A stretch of 64,000 nucleotides of DNA from Nitrospira sp. (lineage in GTDB: Bacteria; Nitrospirota; Nitrospiria; Nitrospirales; Nitrospiraceae), in NCBI GenBank assembly GCA_009594865.1, contig VOPT01000011.1, positions 62,001 through 126,000 on the forward strand, in the 5' to 3' direction. Shown piece by piece: positions 53,008-62,171 of the stretch. The notes under the pieces were generated by a model. It saw only the letters and a program-made list of their open reading frames with translations. It searched no databases and had not been told where the DNA came from. Every line of letters starts with the position of its first letter. Position 1 is the stretch's first letter. Made by a program: the position numbers and the translations under genes.

Positions 53008-54003
53008 CTAGCGGTAGTGTTCTATGGCGGCTGCCAGGCGAGACTTTACGGATTCCACAAGAGCAAGAGGCTCCAACACCCTGGCGTCTTGTCCCCAAGA
53101 AAGCACCCACGAAGCGAGTTCATCCATGCCACCGGCGGAAATGGTGACGACGATAGAGCCATCCTTCTGGGCCGCATTCTTTTGACTGGGGTGCCAGCGA
53201 CGCTCCTTGATGAGATATGCCACTTCGGCACTGAAACGAATGCGCACCGTCTGCGCCGGTTCGTCGATGAGACCAAAGAGCCGTTCATAGCTCGCGTCAA
53301 GGTTTAAGTCCGTGGTTATTTCGAAGGACTGGTCAGACACATCGACAGCAACGATGCGTTCAACCGCAAAGAGGCGAAGAGCCTGGGCACGATGCGAGAA
53401 TCCCAACACATAGACGCCGAACTGATGAAACACCACGCGGTAAGGATCCACACGATGTTCGGCAGATTCCTCATAATCCGGCCTGATGTGATGCAACGTC
53501 ACAGTCCGCTGAAGGAGCAGCGCCTTCTCCAATTTGGCCAAGACGTCTCCGTGATGGGAATAGTCACGAAGGGGCCCCGGGCGAGGCACAAAGACGTCGT
53601 TGATGCGGGCGAGATGATTCGCCACCTTGTGGGGTAACCCGGCCTGCACTTTCGCAATGAGACTGTCGAGATTCTCCACGAAGGGAGTGCCTGCCAGATA
53701 GGCAACGTGCGCTTTGGCAAGATGGAGCGCCATGAGTTCGTAGGGAGTCACGGTAATCGGCGGTAGCCCCTTGTAACCCAATGGCAATTGCCACGACTTT
53801 TCTCCACCGCCATCAGACTGCTCCAGTGGATGGCCTTCTTCCTGAATTCGATCGATGTCGCGGTAGATCTGTCGCCTTGAGACCCCGAACTCGCCGGACA
53901 AATCGCCAATGGACATCGATCGGCTTGAGAGCGCCCGGATCATTCTGGCAAGCCGCTCTGCCTGACTATATGCTTTGGGCCGACGGCCTAATCGTGCCTT
54001 CAC
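53008..54003 (-). CDS. WYL-domain transcriptional regulator (YafY/PafBC-like)
   Basis: A 331-residue regulator. An N-terminal winged helix-turn-helix (about 15-75) has SIGDLSGEFGVSRRQIYRDIDRI. The middle WYL domain (about 155-240) has HRVDPYRVVFHQFGVYVLG and RLFAVERI, and a C-terminal WCX extension follows (about 250-331). WYL regulators respond to DNA damage or ligands (PafBC, DriD) or control phage-defence loci (CapW, BrxR). It lies 163 bp upstream of DnaG-like copy A on the same strand and 55 bp after the acetyltransferase gene, with which it may share a transcript. It is the best candidate to bind the repeated GTGAC-N7-GTCAC element, but no copy was seen at its own start. Confidence 0.85.
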   Translation of the reverse strand: MKARLGRRPKAYSQAERLARMIRALSSRSMSIGDLSGEFGVSRRQIYRDIDRIQEEGHPLEQSDGGGEKSWQLPLGYKGLPPITVTPYELMALHLAKAHVAYLAGTPFVENLDSLIAKVQAGLPHKVANHLARINDVFVPRPGPLRDYSHHGDVLAKLEKALLLQRTVTLHHIRPDYEESAEHRVDPYRVVFHQFGVYVLGFSHRAQALRLFAVERIVAVDVSDQSFEITTDLNLDASYERLFGLIDEPAQTVRIRFSAEVAYLIKERRWHPSQKNAAQKDGSIVVTISAGGMDELASWVLSWGQDARVLEPLALVESVKSRLAAAIEHYR

Positions 54004-54058
54004 GAGCCTCCCCTTTCTTGCTCACATCTCCCCGCCGCACGCGACTCAACGCCCGACC

Positions 54059-54832
54059 CTAAAACCTCAAGTGATCGTTAATAGTGAGGCCGAAGTGCTG
54101 CTGGAGCAGCTGTCGCCCTTCATCTTCACTCGTTACCTGAAGTTCTTGCATCCCCTCTCGCCCTCGAAGCTTTAGCAGGTTATCCATCAGCGTCGTCCTC
54201 CCCTCCGGCGTCGGCATGGTGCAGATCCGTCGCTGCATGAACAGAGAATCGGGCGAATGGGAGTGGTAATAGTTAGCAAAGGCAAAGTCGATGGGTAGCC
54301 AGGGATCCAGGGCGAAGGAGTAGAGAGTCGTCCAGGCACGATCCATGTCGCACTGCAGCAGGTAGCCTTCTTGCTCGTGCGAGACAAGGCGGAATCGATC
54401 GGCTCCCTGCCGCTCCTCATACCCATCCGCCAACTTCAAAGGTTCAAGTAATCCATTACCTCCAAATCCAACATCCGCGATCCATGCAGCCTCCCCGAGC
54501 TGAACCCGCAACAACTGGTGGCTTCGCGGCCTCACCCCCTCCGCACCGTAGAGCACCCGGGCCGCCAGCCTGGTGACGGCAAACCCCACATCCTCCAGGA
54601 GCAGGGCAAACAGTCCATTGAGCTCGAAACAGTAGCCGCCGCGTCGATCGACAACGATCTTCCGAAACAGGTCGGCAGGGTCCAGCGAGATCGGACGCCC
54701 CAGATGGATATCCAGATTTTCGAACGGCACGGTCATCACATGGGCCCGATGCAGGCCCTGTAGGGTCTCGATGGACGGAGTCAGCGCCCCCTCATATCCG
54801 ATTCGCGCGAGATACGCAGAACGATCCATCAC
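54059..54832 (-). CDS. Arylamine N-acetyltransferase
   Basis: A 257-residue NAT, which moves acetyl from acetyl-CoA to arylamines or hydrazines through a cysteine thioester. The catalytic Cys is in RRGGYCFELNGLF, the histidine is in LRVQLGEAAWIADVGFG's neighbourhood (HQLLRVQLG before it) and the Asp follows in ADVGFGGNGL. The N-terminus with VPFENLDIHLGRP is characteristic. ATG 54832; ATG 54829 is an equally possible start. The physiological substrate is unknown. Confidence 0.88.
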   Translation of the reverse strand: MMDRSAYLARIGYEGALTPSIETLQGLHRAHVMTVPFENLDIHLGRPISLDPADLFRKIVVDRRGGYCFELNGLFALLLEDVGFAVTRLAARVLYGAEGVRPRSHQLLRVQLGEAAWIADVGFGGNGLLEPLKLADGYEERQGADRFRLVSHEQEGYLLQCDMDRAWTTLYSFALDPWLPIDFAFANYYHSHSPDSLFMQRRICTMPTPEGRTTLMDNLLKLRGREGMQELQVTSEDEGRQLLQQHFGLTINDHLRF

Positions 54833-54864
54833 ACGATCCTCTCAGCCGTTCAGATGATGGCGCC

Positions 54865-54893
54865 ATTATACGAATTCCTCCAGCTGATCGCAC
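54865..54893 (-). promoter_or_regulatory. Candidate promoter of the acetyltransferase/WYL unit
   Basis: A perfect TATAAT on the minus strand (54870-54865) with GTGCGA 17 bp upstream (54893-54888), 33 bp before the acetyltransferase start. The -35 is weak. It is divergent from the uvrA promoter. Confidence 0.4.
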
Positions 54894-54921
54894 GAGTCTC
54901 ATTGCTGGCCGGTGGATGACA

Positions 54922-54950
54922 TTGCAGACCACCGCAGCGCTTGCTACGAT
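54922..54950 (+). promoter_or_regulatory. Sigma70-type promoter of uvrA
   Basis: TTGCAG (54922-54927) and TACGAT (54945-54950) are 17 bp apart, 32 bp upstream of the GTG at 54983. The upstream TTG start at 54941 would lie inside this promoter, which supports the GTG. Confidence 0.5.
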
Positions 54951-54982
54951 GGTCGGTCATTCATTCAAAGGAGCATTTCTCC

Positions 54983-57787
54983 GTGGCATCCCGTACACCC
55001 CCGACTCGATCAACCGACGAACTGATCATCGAAGGGGCACGTCAGAACAATCTGAAAAACATCTCGTTGCGCATCCCCCATAATAGGATCACGGCGATCA
55101 CCGGCCTGTCGGGATCCGGCAAATCTTCCCTCGCGTTCGACACGTTGTTTGCGGAAGGACAGTGGCGCTATGTCGAATCGCTCTCGACCTATGCGCGCAT
55201 GTTTCTCGACAAGGTAAATCGCCCCGACGTCGACCGCATCACCAACATCCGCCCCGCCATTGCCATCGAACAAAAGAATCCGATTCGCACGGCGCGCTCG
55301 ACCGTCGGCACGGCAACCGAAGTCGCCGATTTGCTGCGCCTGCTCTTCGCCAAGATCGGCAAACCGGTCTGCCCGGACTGCAATCAGGAAGCTCGCGGGT
55401 ACCATCCCGGCTCACTCGCTGAAGAACTACTGGCGCAATTTCCCGATGCGCGGGCCATGATTCTATTCCCTGTGAACGATCTGGGACCAGGGCACGACCG
55501 GTCACTGCTCGACTCGTTGATCAAGCGAGGGTTCACCAGACTTCGCTGCGGAGATGAGATCCTGGACCTTCACGACCAGATCGCACTTCCGGCAACCCGC
55601 GAATCCGGCCTTCAGGTGGTGCTGGATCGCCTTGTGTTGAGACCCGACAATCGCCATCGCCTGATCGAGGCCATCGAAGTCGCGTTTCAGGAAGCCGAAG
55701 GGATCTGCCAAGTTGATGTCATCGGTCATGGACTGCGAACCTATAGCACGCACTTTCGTTGTCAGGGTTGCGGGCGGACCTTCGAGCCGTTGCGGCCTCT
55801 GCTCTTTTCATTCAACCATCCATTGGGTGCCTGCCCTGAATGCAAGGGCTTCGGAAACATCCTGCGGTACGACCAGGACCTGGTCATTCCAGATCGGAAC
55901 AAATCACTGGCCGGCGGCGTGATCGAACCCTGGAGCAAACCGGGATCGGACTGGTGGCAGAAACAACTTTTGCTCGCCATGAAGAAGCTGGATGTCGACT
56001 TGACGGCTCCGTTTCAGAAGCTACCGGGCGACGTGCAGCAGCTGATCTGGGAAGGCAGCGACCAGGTGGAAGGCGTCCGGCAATACTTCGAGTACCTGGA
56101 AACCAAACGCTACAAGCTGCACGTGCGGGTCCTGCTCAGTCGCTACCGCAGCCCGGCCACCTGCCCGACCTGTCAGGGCAGTCGGCTGAAACCGGCCGCG
56201 CGTTTCGTCAAACTGGCCGGGCACGATTTCATTCAATTGAACGGCCTCACCATTCAGGCCGCAATGGAGTGGTTTCAACGGCTCGCGTTACCGGCATTCG
56301 ATGCGGAGATCGCCAAGGACATCCTGCGGCAATTGCAGGCCAAGCTGAATTTTCTGCTGCGCGTGGGCTTGAACTATCTCACGCTCTCCCGGCAGACCAA
56401 GACCCTCTCCGGCGGAGAAGCGCAACGAATTGCCTTGGCCAACCAGCTCGGCTCCCGATTGGTGGGAACCTTGTACGTGCTGGACGAGCCGACCATCGGC
56501 CTTCATGCGCGAGACACCGACACCTTGGCGGGCATCCTGCGCGACCTCGCCAATGAAGGGAATACGGTTGTGGTCGTTGAGCACGATCCCCTCATGATTC
56601 AGGCCGCCGACCATATCGTTGAAATGGGACCAGCTTCAGGTGAACAGGGCGGACAGGTGGTCTGCGCGGCGCCGCGTGCGCCATTCATCCGCGCCCAGAA
56701 CTCCTTGACCGCCCGCTACCTCCGAGGGGAAGAACGGATCCCGCTTCCGAAAAGCCGCCGGTCCGGGAACGGCAAGGTGCTGAGCATCGCCGGGGCCGCC
56801 GAACACAATCTCAAACATCTGTTAGTCCGAATTCCTCTTCATATGCTGGTTTGCATCACGGGGGTCTCCGGCTCGGGGAAAAGCACCCTCATTGAAGACA
56901 CGGTCTACCGCGCCGCCGCGCGGGCCTTCCGGATCGAATCCCTCCCGATGGGAAAATTTCAAGCGATTAAAGGACTGGAGCATCTGAAAGGGGTGCGTCT
57001 CATCGATCAGCAACCGATCGGCCGCACGCCCCGCTCGAACCCGATTACGTACCTCAAGGCCTTTGACGAGATTCGCCAGCTTTTCGCCTCCGAACGCGAC
57101 GCGCTGCGACAAGGCCTCACGCCGGGGCATTTCTCCTTTAACGCGGCCGGCGGCCGCTGCGAGCGCTGCGAAGGAAACGGGTATGAAAAGCTGGAGATGT
57201 ATTTCTTCGAAGACATTTATGCCACTTGCGAACAATGCAACGGCCGACGATTCAAACCGGAGATTCTCGCCATCAAGTATCGCGGGAAAACGATTCACGA
57301 CGTATTGAACCTGACGGTGGCAGAAGCCCAGGCATTTTTTTCTGGCTCCCCCAAGCTGACGGAAAAGCTGTATCTCCTCTCATCGATCGGCTTAGGGTAC
57401 TTGCGGCTTGGCCAGGCGGCGAATACGTTGTCGGGGGGAGAGGCCCAGCGGCTGAAGATTGCCGCCGAACTCAAAGATCCGTCGGCGCACAACCAGCTCT
57501 ACATTTTGGATGAGCCGACGACGGGCCTGCATCTCGACGACATCAAAAAGCTGCTAACCGTGCTGCACAAACTCGTCGATGCCGGCAACACGCTCATCGT
57601 CGTGGAGCACAATCTCGATGTCATCAAAACGGCAGACTGGATTATCGATCTGGGCCCGGAAGGCGGTGAGGCGGGCGGACACATTGTGGCCGAAGGTCGA
57701 CCGGAGCAAGTCGCAAAGGTGGCCCAGTCGCACACGGGCCGTTTCCTGGCAAAGGTGCTCGGAAGTCACGTCTCTCGTGAAGCGTGA
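54983..57787 (+). CDS. uvrA: Excinuclease ABC subunit A
   Basis: A 934-residue UvrA, the dimeric ABC-type damage sensor of nucleotide excision repair. The first ATPase half has GLSGSGKSSLAFDT and, after the inserted domains, LSGGEAQRIALANQLG and VLDEPTIGLHARD. The second half has GVSGSGKSTLIEDT, LSGGEAQRLKIAAEL and ILDEPTTGLHLDD. Zinc sites are visible as CPDC, CQGCG to CPECKG and CERCEGNG to CEQCNG. GTG 54983 is chosen with AAGGAG 9 bases upstream. Its partner uvrB lies elsewhere in the window (25.8-27.8 kb). Confidence 0.96.
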   Translation: MASRTPPTRSTDELIIEGARQNNLKNISLRIPHNRITAITGLSGSGKSSLAFDTLFAEGQWRYVESLSTYARMFLDKVNRPDVDRITNIRPAIAIEQKNPIRTARSTVGTATEVADLLRLLFAKIGKPVCPDCNQEARGYHPGSLAEELLAQFPDARAMILFPVNDLGPGHDRSLLDSLIKRGFTRLRCGDEILDLHDQIALPATRESGLQVVLDRLVLRPDNRHRLIEAIEVAFQEAEGICQVDVIGHGLRTYSTHFRCQGCGRTFEPLRPLLFSFNHPLGACPECKGFGNILRYDQDLVIPDRNKSLAGGVIEPWSKPGSDWWQKQLLLAMKKLDVDLTAPFQKLPGDVQQLIWEGSDQVEGVRQYFEYLETKRYKLHVRVLLSRYRSPATCPTCQGSRLKPAARFVKLAGHDFIQLNGLTIQAAMEWFQRLALPAFDAEIAKDILRQLQAKLNFLLRVGLNYLTLSRQTKTLSGGEAQRIALANQLGSRLVGTLYVLDEPTIGLHARDTDTLAGILRDLANEGNTVVVVEHDPLMIQAADHIVEMGPASGEQGGQVVCAAPRAPFIRAQNSLTARYLRGEERIPLPKSRRSGNGKVLSIAGAAEHNLKHLLVRIPLHMLVCITGVSGSGKSTLIEDTVYRAAARAFRIESLPMGKFQAIKGLEHLKGVRLIDQQPIGRTPRSNPITYLKAFDEIRQLFASERDALRQGLTPGHFSFNAAGGRCERCEGNGYEKLEMYFFEDIYATCEQCNGRRFKPEILAIKYRGKTIHDVLNLTVAEAQAFFSGSPKLTEKLYLLSSIGLGYLRLGQAANTLSGGEAQRLKIAAELKDPSAHNQLYILDEPTTGLHLDDIKKLLTVLHKLVDAGNTLIVVEHNLDVIKTADWIIDLGPEGGEAGGHIVAEGRPEQVAKVAQSHTGRFLAKVLGSHVSREA

Positions 57788-58036
57788 ATCGTATCTCGGC
57801 AAGAATCGGAGCGTTGAAGTCAGGTAACCGACCAGTCTGATCGAACCATGTGCCATTAGCTCTCAGCGAGGAGCCCTTGCCTCTTGCGAGAAACGAACGA
57901 GAGCGGAAATGCAGGATGTTCACACGGTACGTTCAGCAAGGCTGCAGTGCCCAACACACCGATGCGTAGGTATACTTATGCGTCGAGGATGGTGAGTGAC
58001 GCGAGCGCGCAGCCGGCGGCCCACCGCAAGATCAGG

Positions 58037-58597
58037 CTAGTTTGCAGAGGGATCGAACGGCATATCCGCGTAGTGGCGGGAGGTCTCGTCGAGCGACAGC
58101 ACGATATCCGACCAGATGCGTGCCGATTCTTTCTCAAAGACAATCGAGGGATCAGCCGGCAGCGTGATCCACGAACCGGTCTGCATTTCCGACTCCAGCT
58201 GCCCCGGTCCCCAGCCCGAATACCCCAGATAGGCGCGAAACGATTCCTTTCCGGGCTGCTCCATCAGAATCCGTTCCATGATTTCCAGGTCGCCGCCGAG
58301 GCACACACCATCGAACACCTGATGGGAATTCTCCGGCGTGACGCTGATGCGATAGAGCATCATCACCTGATTGGTTTGCACCGGGCCGCCCGAATACAAC
58401 ACGTGTGGTTGGCCTTCCAAGATGGGAACCTGCGGCAGCGCTTCCGAGATGGACATGGCCGTCGGACGATTCACGATCACGCCCAAGGCGCCTTCGGGCC
58501 CATGCTCACAGAGCAGCACGACCGCCTGCCTGAAGTTGGGATCATTCAACGCCGGCGTCGCCACGAGAAGCACGCCTTTACTGAGTGGAGTGGTCAT
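58037..58597 (-). CDS. YqgE/AlgH-family protein
   Basis: A 186-residue protein of the UPF0301 family. Typical segments are LSKGVLLVATPALNDPNFRQAVVLLCEHG, EGALGVIVNRPT, LYSGGPVQTNQVM and YLGYSGWGPGQLESEMQTGSW (each stretch quoted only in part here as a family landmark). The function is not settled. The 249-bp gap between uvrA and this gene (57788-58036) holds nothing recognised. Confidence 0.9.
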   Translation of the reverse strand: MTTPLSKGVLLVATPALNDPNFRQAVVLLCEHGPEGALGVIVNRPTAMSISEALPQVPILEGQPHVLYSGGPVQTNQVMMLYRISVTPENSHQVFDGVCLGGDLEIMERILMEQPGKESFRAYLGYSGWGPGQLESEMQTGSWITLPADPSIVFEKESARIWSDIVLSLDETSRHYADMPFDPSAN

Positions 58598-58661
58598 GGT
58601 TCATCCTATCGTGAGGCCGTAAGGGGCGCAAGTCGAGATGAAAGGCGCTGGCAACCTTCGT

Positions 58662-59453
58662 TCAAACACCATACATGGCCGGACGGCGGTCGCGCAGGAG
58701 ATCGTTGTACCTATTGAGCGCCTTCCGCCTCGCCTCCGCAGGATCGATCTCGACGATGGTCACCTCTTCGCGATCGCGTGGCGCACGGTGCAAGATCTGA
58801 CCTCGAGGGCTGACGATTTCGCTCAGACCGATAAACGTCAGCCGGTCTTTTCCGCCGCGGGCCTCGCTGCCGATCCGGTTTGCCGTCACGCTGAACACGC
58901 GGTTCTCCAGGCAACGCGTCACCATGGAATCCGGACAGTTCGGCAGGACGAGGTTGGAGGGATGGGCAATAATCTCGGCGCCCAGCAGCGCCAGGGTGCG
59001 AGCCGCCTCCGGATAGTACCAGTCGAAGCAGATCATCACGCCGATTTTGGCGGCGCCGATATCCCACACGTGAAAGCCGCTGTCACCGGGGCTGAAGAAC
59101 AGCGTTTCCTCGAAAAAGAGATGCGTCTTCCGGTAACAGCCGATGAATCCCTTCGGCCCGACCACGACCGCCGAATTGAAATAGTTGCTCCCCGCCCGTT
59201 CTGCCAATCCGGCGACGATGGTCATCTTGCGGCGCGCGGCGATCTCCAGAAGGCGTTGCGTCGTTGGTCCATCCGGCACCGCTTCCGCCAGCCGCGAGAC
59301 TTCTTCCTGCGATGTGAATTGATAGCCGGTCGCAAACAGCTCCGGCAGCACGATCAGATCGGCCTCCACCTGCTCAAGCTGAGCCGTCATCACATCAAGG
59401 TTGTGCGTTACCTCGCCGAACACCGGATCACACTGAACATATCCGACCCGCAT
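58662..59453 (-). CDS. Carbon-nitrogen hydrolase (nitrilase superfamily)
   Basis: A 263-residue cytoplasmic hydrolase with the complete Glu-Lys-Cys triad: Glu in LPELFATGYQF, Lys in YRKTHLFFEE and Cys in GVMICFDWYYPEAAR. It resembles omega-amidase / NIT-like members that hydrolyse amides such as deaminated glutathione or alpha-ketoglutaramate; substrate is inference. ATG 59453 is preferred (AAAGG 8 bases upstream and a family-like start RVGYVQCDPVFG); ATG 59471 is also in frame. Confidence 0.85.
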   Translation of the reverse strand: MRVGYVQCDPVFGEVTHNLDVMTAQLEQVEADLIVLPELFATGYQFTSQEEVSRLAEAVPDGPTTQRLLEIAARRKMTIVAGLAERAGSNYFNSAVVVGPKGFIGCYRKTHLFFEETLFFSPGDSGFHVWDIGAAKIGVMICFDWYYPEAARTLALLGAEIIAHPSNLVLPNCPDSMVTRCLENRVFSVTANRIGSEARGGKDRLTFIGLSEIVSPRGQILHRAPRDREEVTIVEIDPAEARRKALNRYNDLLRDRRPAMYGV

Positions 59454-59477
59454 GAGGCTGCCTTTCTCCACAAAGAA

Positions 59478-59505
59478 AAACGGGCAGGGATGCCCCTGCC
59501 CGTTT
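59478..59505 (-). terminator. Rho-independent terminator of the smbP gene
   Basis: A 12-bp stem (59478-59489 with 59494-59505) with a 4-base loop, GC-rich in the upper part. Read on the minus strand it ends in CCCGTTTTTCTTT, a good U-tract. It lies 33 bp after the SmbP stop codon. Confidence 0.85.
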
Positions 59506-59537
59506 GATCGTACGCGTCGTCGATGCGCAAGAACCGC

Positions 59538-59894
59538 TTACATACCTTCGGACAGATGGGGGAGGGCGTTTTCGACCGCTTTGGTCGCCACATCCGCATG
59601 GCCCGCCTTGCCGTGTTCGATCCCGTCCTTCAGGCCCTTGATGGCTTCACCCACATGCGGATTCTTGGTCTCCGCCATCGCGCCCTCGGCATGCTTGAGC
59701 GCGGCTTCGGCATGTTTCACCAGCGCATCCGCATGGCCCTGCTTCCCATGCGCCACCGCTTCCTTGGCATGTTCCACGGCTTCCGCTTGATGCTTATTCC
59801 CCGCCGCGAAGGCCACACTGGACACCATCGGCGCTCCGACGAGCGCCATCATGACTCCGGCCACCACGACTCCCCGCCACATAGCAGTCTGCAT
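59538..59894 (-). CDS. smbP: SmbP-type periplasmic small metal-binding protein
   Basis: A 118-residue exported protein. A signal peptide (about 1-30, ending AFAAG) precedes a helical mature part with histidines at regular intervals, in heptad-like repeats such as AVEHAKEAVAHGKQGHAD and LVKHAEAALKHAEGAMA. This matches SmbP, a copper/divalent-metal-binding protein first found in the nitrifier Nitrosomonas europaea. ATG 59894 is supported by GGAGG 6 bases upstream. A strong promoter and a terminator make it a separate, probably highly expressed unit. Confidence 0.85.
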   Translation of the reverse strand: MQTAMWRGVVVAGVMMALVGAPMVSSVAFAAGNKHQAEAVEHAKEAVAHGKQGHADALVKHAEAALKHAEGAMAETKNPHVGEAIKGLKDGIEHGKAGHADVATKAVENALPHLSEGM

Positions 59895-59949
59895 GAAACG
59901 CCTCCTCTGTAAGTATGTGCACTGCATGATTCCGTATCCTCTGTGATTC

Positions 59950-59978
59950 AGCATAAAGACGCCCCCCTATCCTGTCAA
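59950..59978 (-). promoter_or_regulatory. Sigma70-type promoter of smbP
   Basis: On the minus strand a perfect TTGACA (59978-59973) and TATGCT (59955-59950) are 17 bp apart. It overlaps the last codons of the upstream rhodanese gene and lies 55 bp before the smbP start. Confidence 0.6.
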
Positions 59979-60868
59979 GACGGCCGCATGCCGGTCGGCA
60001 CCTGCGACTCCGACAGGCCGAGGAGTTTCTGCAACGCGAGCAGATCTTTCTCCACCGGGCAGGCGAAATCCCGGCTCCACTCCCACCAGGAGCCCGGATA
60101 ATTACGCAACCGCTCGAACCCTGCGAGGCGCAGGACAAAATAAAGCCATCCCGAACGCACCCCGCCCGTGCAGTAACACACCGTCTCATGCCCCGGATTC
60201 AAGCCCTTGAGTTCCAACTGGGCCCGAATAGCGTCCAGGTCTTTCACCGTGGCATCCGCGTTGAGGAACCCGCTCCATGCCACATGCACCGCACCGGGGA
60301 TATGGCCGGGTCGCGGAATGCCTGACACTTCCTTGCCGAGATATTCTTCCAGGCTTCGCGCATCGACAAGGGTGGTCGTCGGGTGGGGTTTCCGCACGAT
60401 GCCTTTCAACTCATCTTTCATGATGATCGCCGGGGCCACGGGCGACACGGTAAAGTTGCCGGGCGTTGGCCTGACCGCGCCATGCTCGAACGGCCGGCGC
60501 TCGTGGATCCACTTGACCCATCCGCCGTCCAACACCCTGAGATTCTTGTGGCCCAGGTATTCCAACATCCAAAACATGCGGCCTTCATCGCCCCAGTTAT
60601 CGAATGGATTGGAATAGATGACGACCTCGCTGTCCCGGTTGATGCCGAGCGATTGCACCCGTTGCTCAATCCGTTTCAGGTCCGGATCGAGCAATCCTTT
60701 GGCGATCGCCTCGGGATCGCTATATTCGTGCCAGGTAGAATGGACAGCGCCGGGAATATGGCCGCCGAACTCGTACGTGGACCGTCCCCGCACATCGAGG
60801 ACTACCAGGCCCGGCTGCCCTAAGCGTGTTTGAAGCGTCTCGCAATCGATGAGTAGTGGATGTTGCAT
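59975..60868 (-). CDS. Two-domain sulfurtransferase (rhodanese)
   Basis: A 297-residue tandem rhodanese of the thiosulfate/3-mercaptopyruvate sulfurtransferase group. The N-terminal, inactive domain (about 1-130) has VVLDVRGRSTYEFGGHIPGAV; the C-terminal domain (about 145-280) has the active loop CTGGVRS with the catalytic cysteine in VCYCTGGVRSGW. ATG 60868 is chosen with GAGG 5 bases upstream and a rhodanese-like start; the frame is open 31 codons further upstream. It lies 28 bp after the cytochrome gene, same strand. Confidence 0.88.
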   Translation of the reverse strand: MQHPLLIDCETLQTRLGQPGLVVLDVRGRSTYEFGGHIPGAVHSTWHEYSDPEAIAKGLLDPDLKRIEQRVQSLGINRDSEVVIYSNPFDNWGDEGRMFWMLEYLGHKNLRVLDGGWVKWIHERRPFEHGAVRPTPGNFTVSPVAPAIIMKDELKGIVRKPHPTTTLVDARSLEEYLGKEVSGIPRPGHIPGAVHVAWSGFLNADATVKDLDAIRAQLELKGLNPGHETVCYCTGGVRSGWLYFVLRLAGFERLRNYPGSWWEWSRDFACPVEKDLLALQKLLGLSESQVPTGMRPS

Positions 60869-60896
60869 GGATTCCTCGATCTCGGTCGGTGAATAC

Positions 60897-62171
60897 TTAC
60901 CCTTGTGGAACTGATGGATTCGCACAGGCCATCGACGGCGGTTCAGGCAACGGATCGGCAAAAGCCGCCGCCAACTCTTCGTTCAGCGGCACCTCGCGCT
61001 CATACACCGTAAAGGCATATGGATCATCCGCCATGAGGCCGTATTTCTTCTTCAACATGTCATGCTGGCCGTCGGTCAGAATGTGGTACCGAACACGGGC
61101 CTTCAACGTCAACCCCTTGGATGTCTCCGGCATCCGGTAGGCGAATTGATAGTCCCGGCTCGCCAGCGGCAACAAGCGGTTATCGTACAACTCCACAATG
61201 GCCGGTTGCCACATAATCCAGCGGCCCATGGTATGACTTTTTTCGGCCAGAACCTGCTGATTGGCATCTTTTACCGTAAACTCGACGGTGAAGTGCCGGT
61301 CCGGGTCACCGGTGGGGAGTTTATGTCCCGCCCCGGCATTTGTCAGAGTGAGGGCCACCGTCACCTGCTCGCCCGGCTTGGGCCTGGGGGGATTGACCTT
61401 CACCTGAATCGCTGCCGCCCGCTTCACCATGTCGGGATCATGGCCTCCTCGCCAGAGATGCCGGCGCCCTCGCCTGATGGGGCTGTTCTCCGCCACCGGG
61501 CGATCCACCTCCGGCATATGGCAGCTTTGGCAGATAAACCCCCGCTCTTGCATGAAATATTTGCCTTCATACTCGGCATAGGTGCCGCAAGGTCCCACAT
61601 TGTAGAACTGCGCGGGGCCTGAAACGACATTGTGGCAGCGCGAGCAAAACTGCGCGGTGCGGAATGTGGGATCGAATTGTGTCGGATGGGGCGCGGCCGA
61701 ATCATCAAAGGGGCCGAGGATAACCCCGTCGCGTACATGGCAGGCCGCACACGTGATCGACTCCTTTTGCAGCGCCGCATCGAAATGGGGATTCGGTTCC
61801 TGCGTGGCCTTTTCCACACGCCCTCGCGGGATATCCTTCACGAGTGTCGGCTGCTGGTTCTCCAGCGGCGTATGGCAGTTCAAACAGACCCAGATGTGCT
61901 TGTCCTTTTTCCAATACGCCTGAAAAAACGGGTCCTCATAGGCATGCGCATGGATGCTCGTCTTCCACTCCTCATAAATCTCCCGGTGGCATTGCCCGCA
62001 GGATTCGGCCTTCAAACTGGTCAATCCTTCGGGGATCTTCTGGAACGGAATCGCATGCGCATACTCGGACCGGAGCCCGAAAATGACGACCGGTTTCACT
62101 TCCGTGTAATAGAGGTAGACCGCTCCCGAGATGACCGCGAGGCCGAGCAAGAGCTTCAACCACCATGTCAT
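60897..62171 (-). CDS. Membrane-anchored pentaheme cytochrome c
   Basis: A 424-residue protein with an N-terminal membrane anchor (about 3-23) and five CXXCH motifs at 58-62 (CGQCH), 96-100 (CLNCH), 141-145 (CAACH), 176-180 (CSRCH) and 214-218 (CQSCH). The heme part (about 50-225) resembles the cytochrome c554 / multiheme group; additional histidines (IHAHAY, HDPD) may serve as distal ligands. The C-terminal half (about 245-400) is a beta-sandwich-like domain with TNAGAGHKLPTGDPDRH. Probably periplasmic electron transfer. It overlaps the deacetylase-like gene by 4 bp. Confidence 0.85.
   Translation of the reverse strand: MTWWLKLLLGLAVISGAVYLYYTEVKPVVIFGLRSEYAHAIPFQKIPEGLTSLKAESCGQCHREIYEEWKTSIHAHAYEDPFFQAYWKKDKHIWVCLNCHTPLENQQPTLVKDIPRGRVEKATQEPNPHFDAALQKESITCAACHVRDGVILGPFDDSAAPHPTQFDPTFRTAQFCSRCHNVVSGPAQFYNVGPCGTYAEYEGKYFMQERGFICQSCHMPEVDRPVAENSPIRRGRRHLWRGGHDPDMVKRAAAIQVKVNPPRPKPGEQVTVALTLTNAGAGHKLPTGDPDRHFTVEFTVKDANQQVLAEKSHTMGRWIMWQPAIVELYDNRLLPLASRDYQFAYRMPETSKGLTLKARVRYHILTDGQHDMLKKKYGLMADDPYAFTVYEREVPLNEELAAAFADPLPEPPSMACANPSVPQG

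Noticed and set aside
54004..54058. A copy of GTGAC-N7-GTCAC before the WYL regulator itself
   Set aside because: No such repeat is present in the 55 bp upstream of its start, so autoregulation through this element is not supported.
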